Shown in pieces: positions 9,711 to 17,596 of a stretch of DNA of 64,000 bases. The position numbers were made by a program, and so were the translations under genes. The notes below the pieces were generated by a model. It was not told where the DNA came from, ran no database searches, and saw nothing but the letters and a program-made list of their open reading frames with translations. The stretch is taken from assembly GCA_964344185.1 (NCBI GenBank), contig CAYFMN010000003.1, positions 62,001 to 126,000 of the forward strand. The letters run 5' to 3'. Positions within the stretch are counted from its first letter, which is position 1; each line of letters starts with the position of its first letter. The stretch is from JAJDAT01 sp964344185 (GTDB taxonomy: Bacteria; Nitrospinota; Nitrospinia; Nitrospinales; JAJDAT01).

Positions 9711-11052
9711 CGGTTCTATCTTTCTCTTATTAGGCGCTGGAGGCGTTTTATTGCTTCCATTTTATACTTTTTATGGAAGCCGAGTTGACGAGTCCGAACG
9801 CTGGAATGGATTCCAGATATTTTATTGTTTGTTTTGCAGTGGAACGCTTATTCACTACGCTCTAATCCTTATATTAGACCGATTAGGTTTAGTGTGGAGC
9901 TGCTTTATATGGTTGTCGTTTTTCGGATGGATAGCGATTGGTTATTTCTATTTTAAAAATAACTTGTGGCGTTTGCCTTCATTTGCCGTAGTTACATCGT
10001 TTTTTTTAGTCGCGTTCATAACTTTCCTAATTTTTCTCAAGACTTTATCCGAACCTATTAATACTTGGGACGCTCGCGCAATTTGGTTTTTTCATGCAAA
10101 GATAATTTACTTTGCCGGCGGTTTAGTTGAGGAAGCTGGATGGGAAAACCCGTCCATTAGTTTTTCTCATGTAGACTATCCTAAATTACTTGCCGGTTTA
10201 TCAGCTCAGTTTGTCCACTATTTTGGTAAATGGAACGAGTTCCTACCTAAGTTAGGCCTGATTCCTCTTTTTTTTGGCTTTGCTTTAGCGATCGCCTCTT
10301 TGGTTCGAAAACGATGGAGTTTTTTTTATTTTTTGGTTTTTGGGTTTTGTTTGCAGGGGCAGTTTTTTTGGAACGGTTATATGGATGGTTATCTAGCTTT
10401 ATTTGTTGGGGTAGCGGCTATTTACGCTGGAATTTGGATGAGAACTAACTCTCCTTTAGACTTTTTAGCCGCAATGCTTTCATTGGGAATTGTCTCAGGA
10501 TTGAAACAGGAAGGCGCGGTTATCGCCGGTTGTGTTTTGATTGGCATTATTGGAATGAAAATGTGGAATAAGCGAGTCTCGAATTTTGTTTTTTGGGATA
10601 AGGATTTTTGGATAAAAACATTTATTTTAATTAGTTGTTTTATCCCTTGGGCAATTTGGGAATTCCTTAGAAGAAGTTGGGGGTTAGAAACAGAACTCGG
10701 ATTAGGTATAGATTTAATTGATAGGCTTATAAGCAGGGTTTTTGAAGATAACAAGATCCCAACAATTTTTCTTTGGTTATTTTTTAGAGGAAACTTAGGA
10801 GAGTCTTTTGGCGTATTAGCAGTTGCGGGATTCGGTTTATATCATTTAAGAGTGAAGCCGAATCTATCATTTGGAATCGCTATAATTGCTGGAATTTTAT
10901 ATACACTTGTATTAGCTATCGTGTATCTTTGCACTCCTCGAGATTTGGAGTGGCACTTATTGTCGTCTGTTGATCGAGCTTGTTTAACAATTCGGATGTT
11001 GTTTATTTGTTCGACGTATTGGCTTTTAGATAGTTTGGAAAGTTCAAAATAA
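9694..11052 (+). CDS. GT-C/ArnT-like polytopic membrane glycosyltransferase-type protein
   Basis: 452 residues with about eleven membrane segments. A first-loop motif around EPINTWDARAIWFFHAK resembles the acidic and aromatic pattern of dolichol/undecaprenyl-sugar dependent glycosyltransferases (PMT/ArnT type). The start is TTG 9694, placed 8 bases after an AAGGGG-like ribosome site (9682-9687) inside the upstream gene, giving a 17-base overlap. With the upstream SGNH and small anchored protein it forms a three-gene envelope-glycan operon ending at a perfect inverted repeat at 11066-11096. Confidence 0.65.
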   Translation: MVAVLSGSIFLLLGAGGVLLLPFYTFYGSRVDESERWNGFQIFYCLFCSGTLIHYALILILDRLGLVWSCFIWLSFFGWIAIGYFYFKNNLWRLPSFAVVTSFFLVAFITFLIFLKTLSEPINTWDARAIWFFHAKIIYFAGGLVEEAGWENPSISFSHVDYPKLLAGLSAQFVHYFGKWNEFLPKLGLIPLFFGFALAIASLVRKRWSFFYFLVFGFCLQGQFFWNGYMDGYLALFVGVAAIYAGIWMRTNSPLDFLAAMLSLGIVSGLKQEGAVIAGCVLIGIIGMKMWNKRVSNFVFWDKDFWIKTFILISCFIPWAIWEFLRRSWGLETELGLGIDLIDRLISRVFEDNKIPTIFLWLFFRGNLGESFGVLAVAGFGLYHLRVKPNLSFGIAIIAGILYTLVLAIVYLCTPRDLEWHLLSSVDRACLTIRMLFICSTYWLLDSLESSK

Positions 11053-11065
11053 ATTATTAGGCATC

Positions 11066-11096
11066 GTCGGTCGATGAATTGACTTTATCGACCGAC
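11066..11096. terminator. perfect 10-bp inverted repeat between convergent genes
   Basis: GTCGGTCGAT (11066-11075) pairs perfectly with ATCGACCGAC (11087-11096) around an 11-base loop. It lies between the stops of convergent genes ending at 11052 (plus) and 11106 (minus). There is no strong U-tract directly after the stem on either strand, so a bidirectional terminator is likely but not a textbook one. Confidence 0.5.
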
Positions 11097-11105
11097 AACC
11101 AGCCT

Positions 11106-12008
11106 TTAACTTTTTTCGATATCTTTATGTCGAGCGCAGCGAAATCCCACAATGCTGTCTTTTCTTCCGGGCGTGGCTGCAAACCGTTTTGCCGTACGAA
11201 CGTCTACCTTACGAGCGTCCCATGAACCGCCTCGAAAAACGTGATTCTTCTTTTTTTCGGGTCCAGTTGGATTCATAATGGGAGACTCTTTATAATAAAA
11301 CTGGTCGTAATAGTCATTTACCCATTCTGACGCATTTCCCGCCATATCGAATATCCCATAAACGCTTCGACCCATTGGGAAGCTACCAACAGGGCTCATA
11401 TATTTATGGCCATCGGCTTCGCCGGAGATGTTAGCCCTTTTTTGCAAAAATTTATTACCCCAGGGATAAATTAATCCATGAGTTCCACGCGCGGCCTTTT
11501 CCCATTCCGCTTCAGTGGGTAATCGCTTGCCGGCCCATTTGCAGAAATTGGTGGCGTCTAACCATGAAACGCCTACAACTGGAAACTCTGGCGTATCTAA
11601 AATAGATTGATCGCCTTGGAAAAATGGCACCGATGGCTTAACATAATTCGCGGCGCGTCTAAAGACGTTATAATCTTTTACGGATACTTCGTATTTGTCT
11701 ATGAAAAATGCGTCAAGATAAACTTCCTTTTCTGGTTTTTCGTCATAGCCTCCGGAGTCAGAGCCGCGTGTAAAAACTCCTTCAGGTATTAAAACCATTT
11801 CCCGACCGTCGTCTCCCACCATAGTTTCGTAAATACTAAAGTCTCGGTTGTCGTCGACCACCAGGTTTTTGGATTTAGCTTGTATTTTTTTAACTTTTTC
11901 GTCGTATTCTATAGATTTCTTGATTTCCCATACGATGGTCATAGCGAACGCAATAGTTACGAAAAAAGCTAGAACGATTCCGACCATTAACTGTTTGTTG
12001 CTTTGCAT
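11106..12008 (-). CDS. membrane-anchored SUMF1/FGE-fold protein
   Basis: 300 residues. One N-terminal membrane anchor (residues about 8-28), a short charged linker, then a complete formylglycine-generating-enzyme-like domain (residues about 65-298): IPEGVFTRGS, FFIDKYEVSV, VVGVSWLDATNFCKWAGKR, LPTEAEWEKAARG, IYPWGN, GIFDMAGNASEWVNDYY, FRGGSWDARKVDVRTAKR, GFRCAR. True FGE enzymes have two Cys just after the GGSW motif; here those places read Ala and Val, so sulfatase-activating chemistry is unlikely and a ligand-binding or structural role is more probable. Two further FGE-fold proteins are at 30726 and 43060. Confidence 0.85.
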   Translation of the reverse strand: MQSNKQLMVGIVLAFFVTIAFAMTIVWEIKKSIEYDEKVKKIQAKSKNLVVDDNRDFSIYETMVGDDGREMVLIPEGVFTRGSDSGGYDEKPEKEVYLDAFFIDKYEVSVKDYNVFRRAANYVKPSVPFFQGDQSILDTPEFPVVGVSWLDATNFCKWAGKRLPTEAEWEKAARGTHGLIYPWGNKFLQKRANISGEADGHKYMSPVGSFPMGRSVYGIFDMAGNASEWVNDYYDQFYYKESPIMNPTGPEKKKNHVFRGGSWDARKVDVRTAKRFAATPGRKDSIVGFRCARHKDIEKS

Positions 12009-12276
12009 AGATTTTGTGCTTGTTAAGTGATTAATGACTGCGAAACAACTAGTTTACCGAGCTTGGGAAATAAAGTAAACCTTTCTGTTATGTTGTTTTA
12101 AGATTAAGAGTGGCGTAATATCCTGCTTTTAAAAAGCCCAACTATATAGGTTTTAGTTTTGAATGTTGTTCTTGAGGCGGCAATCAATTTTTTGGTTATT
12201 TTGGTTTTGTTGGGTTTAGTCTAGACTGTCATTCAAAAGCAAAACTAATATAATGTTTTTTGGGAAATCAATTCAG

Positions 12277-13050
12277 ATGGATTTAATTGAGGCAAAAGAT
12301 ACGGCGCTTTCTTTTTTAAAACCCGCAATCGATGAAACTTTAAAATGGTTTAGAACGGAATTTAAAGTGGAGCTTAAGGAAGACCAAAGCCCTGTCACGA
12401 TAGCGGATAAAAATACCGAAGAAATTTTACGAAATTATATATCGAAAAATTTTCCAGATCATGGAATTATTGGAGAAGAGTTTGGCCCAGAAACGGAGCA
12501 AGGAGAATGGGTTTGGACTATTGACCCTATAGACGGCACCCGCTCATTTATTCGAGGACTTCCCTTTTACTCTATTTTAATTTCATTACTTCACTACGGA
12601 GAACCCGTTGTTGGAATTGTTTCATTCCCAGCTTTAGGAGAGACATATTGGGGAGTTAAAGGGAAAGGGACTTATTGCGGAGATATAAAAGTCCAAGTTT
12701 CAAAAGAAACGCAGATGACGAAATCGCTAGTAGCTACAGCGGATAGATATTGTTTCGAAGAAAAAAAATGCTTGTTTTTACTGGAGTATTTGAGTCGGGA
12801 GGCTGGGTTAATTCGTACTTATCCAGACGCCTTCGGGCATATTTTAGCAATTAGAGGCGCCGTTGACGTTATGGTAGATCCCTGGGCTTATATTTGGGAT
12901 TTTGCGCCTTTAAAAGTATTGGCCGAAGAAGCTGGCGGTGTGTTTATAAACTTTGAAGGTTCGGAAAACGATATTCGGGAAGGGTCCGCAATTGTAGGAA
13001 ATAAAAGCTTAGCTAATTTAGTTAAAAATGTTTTAGAGAAAGAAGGTTAG
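12277..13050 (+). CDS. inositol monophosphatase-family phosphatase (HisN/SuhB type)
   Basis: About 257 residues from ATG 12277; an ATG at 12253 would add eight residues. The family signature is complete: GEEFG, WTIDPIDGTRSFIRGLPFYS (Mg-binding Asp residues plus the DGT loop) and the C-terminal WDFAPLKVLAEEAGG. These enzymes hydrolyse inositol-1-phosphate, histidinol phosphate or similar sugar phosphates with Mg2+. The FIRGLPFYS wording fits the histidinol-phosphatase-like branch slightly better than SuhB, but sequence alone does not decide the substrate. Divergent from the FGE-fold gene, with a 250-base upstream region. Confidence 0.85.
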   Translation: MDLIEAKDTALSFLKPAIDETLKWFRTEFKVELKEDQSPVTIADKNTEEILRNYISKNFPDHGIIGEEFGPETEQGEWVWTIDPIDGTRSFIRGLPFYSILISLLHYGEPVVGIVSFPALGETYWGVKGKGTYCGDIKVQVSKETQMTKSLVATADRYCFEEKKCLFLLEYLSREAGLIRTYPDAFGHILAIRGAVDVMVDPWAYIWDFAPLKVLAEEAGGVFINFEGSENDIREGSAIVGNKSLANLVKNVLEKEG

Positions 13051-13058
13051 TCTTAAGA

Positions 13059-13439
13059 TTATAATTCCTGTCTGCCAGCAAATCCCGCATCTAAATCATG
13101 CCAATGCGTGATCCTGGTTTCGGGATTTTTCCAACAAAGGAACACTTCTTTTCCTTCTCGTATTGCCGGAAAATCAACCAAACCTTGATCGATTCCCTTC
13201 ATAACGCAACCTTTATTTTTTAAGTCGTTTAGTAAGGAATTAAACTTCAAAGCAAAGACTAAGTATTCAGATCCTTGTATGCTTCCCCCATTCTCATTTA
13301 CTTTTTTCCACGCCTTTTTTACATCCGGAAATTTTTTAGAAAGAGTTTGAGATAAACTTTGAATTTCTGGAATTGTTTTTAAAAGATGAGGTATTAGGGA
13401 ATTAGCTTCTTCAACTGTAAAATATTTTTTAAATGCCAT
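13059..13439 (-). CDS. DUF2203 family protein
   Basis: 126 residues from ATG at 13439 (an ATG at 13448 would add three residues). The start KYFTVEEANSLIPHL and the end GLVDFPAIREGKEVFLCW followed by THWHDLDAGFAGR are the diagnostic ends of DUF2203. These are small soluble alpha-helical proteins of unknown function. Here the gene faces the phosphatase gene, with 8 bases between the stops. Confidence 0.8.
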   Translation of the reverse strand: MAFKKYFTVEEANSLIPHLLKTIPEIQSLSQTLSKKFPDVKKAWKKVNENGGSIQGSEYLVFALKFNSLLNDLKNKGCVMKGIDQGLVDFPAIREGKEVFLCWKNPETRITHWHDLDAGFAGRQEL

Positions 13440-13448
13440 TCCATACAT

Positions 13449-13834
13449 AGGACGGGTGAAAAAGGTTGATTTTGATTATAATTTATTAACGTTTCGTTTC
13501 CAAGCGGCAGTTGTTGTTTGGTTTTAAATCATTTGTCTTTATAGACAAAAAGTCTTTTTTTTTCATTGGGTTAGTGATTTTTTTATTATTTTGAATTTAA
13601 TAATTAAGCTTAAAAAAGGTTTTTAAGTTAAAAAATTGGTTGTTTTAGGAGTTGAAAGGGTTTTTTTCATTGACAAATGCCCGTTAAGGTTATAAATTTC
13701 CACGATAAAGAAACGTGTATTTTATTAACGAGCTATAGGTTGGCATAAAGAGCAGTTAGATGGTCCCGGTTAAGCTTATTGCTTTTTTATGTATTAAATA
13801 TTTAACTAGTAAAACTATTTGGGGAGGCTTAGTA
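13449..13834 (+). other. intergenic region with promoter and long leader
   Basis: 386 bases without a gene between DUF2203 and the small secreted protein. T- and A-rich runs fill 13550-13650. A sigma-70 type promoter is placed at 13670-13696, leaving a leader of about 130 bases before the coding start at 13835. I looked for known riboswitch cores in the leader and recognised none. Confidence 0.5.
13670..13696 (+). promoter_or_regulatory. candidate sigma-70 promoter of the secreted-protein gene
   Basis: A perfect -35 TTGACA at 13670-13675 is followed after 15 bases by TATAAA at 13691-13696 (or TAAATT at 13693 with 17 bases). It lies about 140 bases before the start of the small secreted protein. 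Confidence 0.5.
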
Positions 13835-14302
13835 ATGAAAAAATCGTTAGTTGTAGCCGCTGTTTTGGCTTTCGCTTCTGTATTCGCTTTCGGTAGCGTT
13901 GCTATCGCGGACGATCTTGTTCCTGGCGCATACGCGCAGCAAGACCAAAGCGTTATGAGTGTTGGAAAAACAATAATGGAAATGGGCGCTAGAGATCGCG
14001 CTTTGACCGACGCTGTTAACCGAGCTTCTGGAGCTCATTTATCCCGAAGTTCTTCCGTTGGCGTGAATGTTGACTACCAATTTGGTTCTTCTCAAACAGA
14101 TCAATCTTGGAAAGCTCAAAGAACTGTTGAAGAAGCTTCCGTTCGCGGATTAGTTCCTGGCGACTGTCAAGGGGACAACTCTGATGATTGGTATCGAAAT
14201 GCAATGAATCAAAATCGCAAAGGCTATACCAAAGAAAAATTGGTATCTAATGCAGATTGCGAAGCTAACCACTCAACGATTCAAATAGGCGCCGCTGAAT
14301 AA
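13835..14302 (+). CDS. small secreted protein of unknown function
   Basis: 155 residues from ATG 13835, preceded by a strong GGGGAGG ribosome site at 13821-13827. The open frame runs upstream to 13760, but the signal peptide begins exactly at this ATG: MKKSLVVAAVLAF, ending around SVAIADD. The mature protein is hydrophilic, Ser/Asn/Gln-rich, and has two Cys (in GDCQGDN and NADCEAN) that could form a disulfide. I recognise no family. A good promoter, a strong ribosome site and a strong terminator directly after suggest an abundant, single-gene transcript for a periplasmic or surface protein. Confidence 0.75.
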   Translation: MKKSLVVAAVLAFASVFAFGSVAIADDLVPGAYAQQDQSVMSVGKTIMEMGARDRALTDAVNRASGAHLSRSSSVGVNVDYQFGSSQTDQSWKAQRTVEEASVRGLVPGDCQGDNSDDWYRNAMNQNRKGYTKEKLVSNADCEANHSTIQIGAAE

Positions 14303-14321
14303 GCGAACCGATAAAAAAATC

Positions 14322-14356
14322 AGCCGATAGGGTTTCCCCCTATCGGCTTTTTTTTT
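14322..14356 (+). terminator. strong rho-independent terminator
   Basis: AGCCGATAGGG (14322-14332) pairs with CCCTATCGGCT (14338-14348) around a five-base loop and runs straight into a T tract to 14356. It lies 20 bases after the secreted-protein stop. Confidence 0.92.
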
Positions 14357-14427
14357 GCTTAAAATTGTCGAAGAAATATTTTAGAGTCGCCCAATTGTCG
14401 GATTAAGTGGGTTTAAGGGGAAAATAA

Positions 14428-15609
14428 TTGACTAAAGTTCTTTCAGGGCTAGATGTTTTTTTAAAAAATCCGAAGGAGTATATCCAAGGAACGAATTTAG
14501 GGCTTATCGTTAATCATACGAGCTTAACAGGAGACCTTGTTCATTCAATCGTTCATTTGAAAAATATGAAAGATTGTAAAATTATCAAGTTGTTTGCTCC
14601 AGAGCATGGGCTGTATGGAGTGGATCAGGATATGGCGGAAGTACTAGACGCTAAAGACCCAATTTCTGGTTTAACAATTGAAAGTTTGTATGGAAAAGAT
14701 TCAAGTTCCTTAACGCCGGGAGTTAAAACTTTTAATGAAATTGATTCGTTAATTTTTGACATCCAGGATATAGGGGCCAGATATTATACGTTTATTTATA
14801 CGATGGCGAATTGCATGAAAATTTGCAAAGAAACCGGGATTCGTATGGTTGTTTGCGATCGCCCCAATCCTATTAATGGGCTTCAAACCGAAGGGAACCT
14901 AGTTCAAGAAGACCAAAAGTCTTTTGTGGGACAATATCCTCTATTAAACCGTCATGGAATGACTACAGGCGAGCTTGCCCAACTTTTTAGCAAAGAGTTT
15001 GGCTTGGATTGCGATTTAAAAATTGTCCCGATGGAGGGCTGGAAACGAGAAATGTGGTATGACGAGACGGGGTTGCCCTGGGTGGCTCCTTCGCCTAATA
15101 TGCCGACATTAGACACAGCAGTTGTTTATCCAGGCATGTGTCTTATTGAGGGAACTCATCTTTCTGAGGGAAGAGGGACCACCCAGCCGTTTGAGCTTTG
15201 TGGAGCTCCCTACATTGATTCTGCAAGGCTCGCAAACAGGTTAAATAAAGAAGAATTACCTGGCGTGATATTTCGCCCTCATTACTTTAAACCGACATTT
15301 CAAAAGTGGGCAAAACAAATTTGTGGCGGGGTTTTTATTCATGTTACAAATCGTACAGAATTTAAACCGCTTTTAACGGGTATTGCCTTAATTAAGACGA
15401 TTTCAGAGCTATTTCCAGGTGAATTTGAATGGAGAAAAGAACCTTATGAGTTTGTCTCTGACCGCCCTGCAATTGACTTACTCTATGGTTCGGCAAAATT
15501 ACGCGAACTTCTGATGTCTTCGAAGGATGAATTAAAAGATATTGAGGCTTCGTGGGAACACGACAAAAAAAGTTTCCAAAAAATAAGGCAAGGATATTTA
15601 CTTTACTAA
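14428..15609 (+). CDS. DUF1343 / NamZ-type exo-beta-N-acetylmuramidase family protein
   Basis: 393 residues from TTG 14428, seven bases after an AAGGGG ribosome site (14415-14420). The DUF1343 signature is clear: LIVNHTS, LFAPEHGLYG, FDIQDIGARYYTFIYTM, VCDRPNPING, WVAPSPNMPT and LIEGTHLSEGRGTTQPFE. Characterised NamZ enzymes release terminal MurNAc from peptidoglycan fragments, so a role in cell-wall recycling is likely. No signal peptide is visible, which would place it in the cytoplasm unless the true start is different. A single gene following a terminator and followed closely by the TMTC-like gene. Confidence 0.85.
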   Translation: MTKVLSGLDVFLKNPKEYIQGTNLGLIVNHTSLTGDLVHSIVHLKNMKDCKIIKLFAPEHGLYGVDQDMAEVLDAKDPISGLTIESLYGKDSSSLTPGVKTFNEIDSLIFDIQDIGARYYTFIYTMANCMKICKETGIRMVVCDRPNPINGLQTEGNLVQEDQKSFVGQYPLLNRHGMTTGELAQLFSKEFGLDCDLKIVPMEGWKREMWYDETGLPWVAPSPNMPTLDTAVVYPGMCLIEGTHLSEGRGTTQPFELCGAPYIDSARLANRLNKEELPGVIFRPHYFKPTFQKWAKQICGGVFIHVTNRTEFKPLLTGIALIKTISELFPGEFEWRKEPYEFVSDRPAIDLLYGSAKLRELLMSSKDELKDIEASWEHDKKSFQKIRQGYLLY

Positions 15610-15624
15610 CCTCTTTCTAAGGGT

Positions 15625-17277
15625 TTGCTGAAACCTTTGGATAAAATTCCTTCTAATAATGGGCTTCGCCCAGAAGTTTCCCTCCTCTTAATTATATTTT
15701 TAACGTTTATACACGTTACCGCAAACGATTTTATTAATTTTGACGATTCTTCTTACGCAATTTATAAAAACCCACTCATCAATGAGTTCAGTTGGGAAAC
15801 GCTAAAATCTGTTTTTTTACAACCAACAGGAGGTTTTTATGATCCTATTTATATTTTATCAAATTATTTCGATTATCTGATTTGGGGGCTAAATCCAACA
15901 GGATTCCATTTGAACAACCTAATTCTTCATGGGATAAATGCATTTTTGGTTTTTAAGATTATATTACGATTAACGCGCAATATAGGGTTGGCTTGGTTGG
16001 CTGGGTGTTTTTTTGGAATTCATCCAATTCAAACGGAAGTTGTAGTATGGGCTGCAAATAGAAAAGACACTCTTTCGGTATTCTTTGGATTAATTGCTTT
16101 TTATTTTTATCTTTTGGGAACGAAGACTTCTAAAACCCCCATCAAATACTGGATAATTTCCATCCTTTGCCTATTAGTAGGTATGGGAGCTAAACCCACA
16201 GTAATCGTTATTCCGGTTGTTATTCTGGTTGTAGAGATATTTTTTATTAAAAGCCCGAATAGAGATATTTGGAGGTTCCAGTTGGTTGCAAATGGTATGA
16301 CTGGAATATTCCTTTTGATTACGTATCCCCTGGCTCTTAAAGGTAATGCTCTTGACCCTGCGCTAGGTTGGACTTTATCGAGACATTTGGGCTTTTTTGT
16401 TCATTTGTATCTATATTTTATTAAGTTGTCGATATTTCCCATTAATCTTAGCGGTTTATATTTGGTTTCTTCCGAAAGAATATTTGATTGGACTGCAATA
16501 GCAACTGTATTTATTTTTGGAGCGTCTTTGTTTTGCTTAATAAAAAATCTGAAAAACTTACCTTCTTTTTCAGTTCAAGTCAGGTCGCTTATATGCGGTT
16601 TAGTTATATATCTAGTTAGTTTGTTTGAATATACGAATGTTGTTTCAAGGCATATCTATTTAGCTGATCGCTATCAATATTTAAGTTTTTTAGGGTTTAG
16701 CATGTTTTTTGCGGCTTGTGTCTGTTTAATCAAAAGTTTGGGATTGCGGTTAAAAGTAGGAGTTTTTTTTATATCAGTTTGGATTATTTTAACGATGAAT
16801 CGAGTTTATGATTGGAAGAATAGTTCTTCTTTTTGGGCAGATGTAAATAGTAAACGTAATATTTCGTTACATCAGAAAAAGCTGGACTTAGGTAATGCTT
16901 ATGCTTTTGAACGCAAATGGAAACAATCTGCCAGTGAGTATTTAAAAACAAATTATGGCAACGTCAAAACCTCAAGGTTATTTAAAATGGCTGATATTTT
17001 TCAGTCTGCAGGCGAATTTTCTCAAGCTTATAGAATCTTATTTTCAATTATGGAAAAAGGTTCGATGGCAAGACAGGCTTTTTTCAAACTTGTTATTATG
17101 AATCTGGCCCAAAAAGACCATGAATCTGCAGAAAAAACATTAAAAAAATTTGGAGACCGGTTTCCAAACTGGCTGGTGGAGGATTTGGAAGAAATCATAT
17201 ATTTAGATCGAATGGGGCAAATGCAAAAAGTTTTTGAGAAATTACGTTTTGTTCAAAAAAAAATCAATTCAGGCTAA
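15625..17277 (+). CDS. TMTC/GT-C-like membrane protein with C-terminal helical repeats
   Basis: 550 residues. The N-terminal part has FINFDDSSYAIYKNP, LNNLILHGINAFLVF, GIHPIQTEVVVWAANRKDTLS, and later HIYLADRYQYLSFLG, which are the conserved loops of TMTC-type O-mannosyltransferase-like proteins. About ten membrane segments end near residue 400. The last 140 residues are soluble and helical, TPR-like though weak. The start is uncertain: TTG 15625 sits too close to a TAAGGG site (15618-15623), and TTG 15637 is in frame. Probably moves a sugar onto a secreted substrate. Confidence 0.65.
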   Translation: MLKPLDKIPSNNGLRPEVSLLLIIFLTFIHVTANDFINFDDSSYAIYKNPLINEFSWETLKSVFLQPTGGFYDPIYILSNYFDYLIWGLNPTGFHLNNLILHGINAFLVFKIILRLTRNIGLAWLAGCFFGIHPIQTEVVVWAANRKDTLSVFFGLIAFYFYLLGTKTSKTPIKYWIISILCLLVGMGAKPTVIVIPVVILVVEIFFIKSPNRDIWRFQLVANGMTGIFLLITYPLALKGNALDPALGWTLSRHLGFFVHLYLYFIKLSIFPINLSGLYLVSSERIFDWTAIATVFIFGASLFCLIKNLKNLPSFSVQVRSLICGLVIYLVSLFEYTNVVSRHIYLADRYQYLSFLGFSMFFAACVCLIKSLGLRLKVGVFFISVWIILTMNRVYDWKNSSSFWADVNSKRNISLHQKKLDLGNAYAFERKWKQSASEYLKTNYGNVKTSRLFKMADIFQSAGEFSQAYRILFSIMEKGSMARQAFFKLVIMNLAQKDHESAEKTLKKFGDRFPNWLVEDLEEIIYLDRMGQMQKVFEKLRFVQKKINSG

Positions 17278-17596
17278 CTGAATTTAACGTTTGCTTTTTC
17301 CTGAAAGTTATTCGTTTAGAGTGTTAAAGCATGAAAGTAGTCGGATTTTTTTGTTTTAAGTTATTGATAATTTGGAATAAAATAGCCTTTTTATTTTTAT
17401 TTTATTGAAAATGGCTATCAGTATTGACAAAATCTTAATGAGTTTGTATATTCGAGCTTAGAAGCGTTTTTCCCATTAAATTTCATGACTTACGAAGTTT
17501 TTTGAGGTTCTTTATGAACTAACTTTCATGAGATTTTTGGGACATATTTGACCAAGCCGCTCTTTTTTAATCTTCCTTAGGAAAATACTCTAAAAG
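17278..17596 (+). other. intergenic region upstream of dnaG
   Basis: 319 bases. It holds an imperfect hairpin with ATAGCC near 17386 and GGCTAT near 17413, plausibly the end of the upstream transcript, and a near-consensus promoter at 17424-17452. About 145 bases of leader separate the promoter from dnaG; no small gene is supported. Confidence 0.45.
17424..17452 (+). promoter_or_regulatory. near-consensus sigma-70 promoter for dnaG-rpoD
   Basis: TTGACA at 17424-17429, a 17-base spacer and TATATT at 17447-17452. This is the best-matching promoter I found in the window and is oriented to the dnaG-rpoD pair. Confidence 0.7.

Noticed and set aside
10422..10754. 110-residue minus-strand frame
   Set aside because: Antisense to the GT-C-like gene, no supporting signals.
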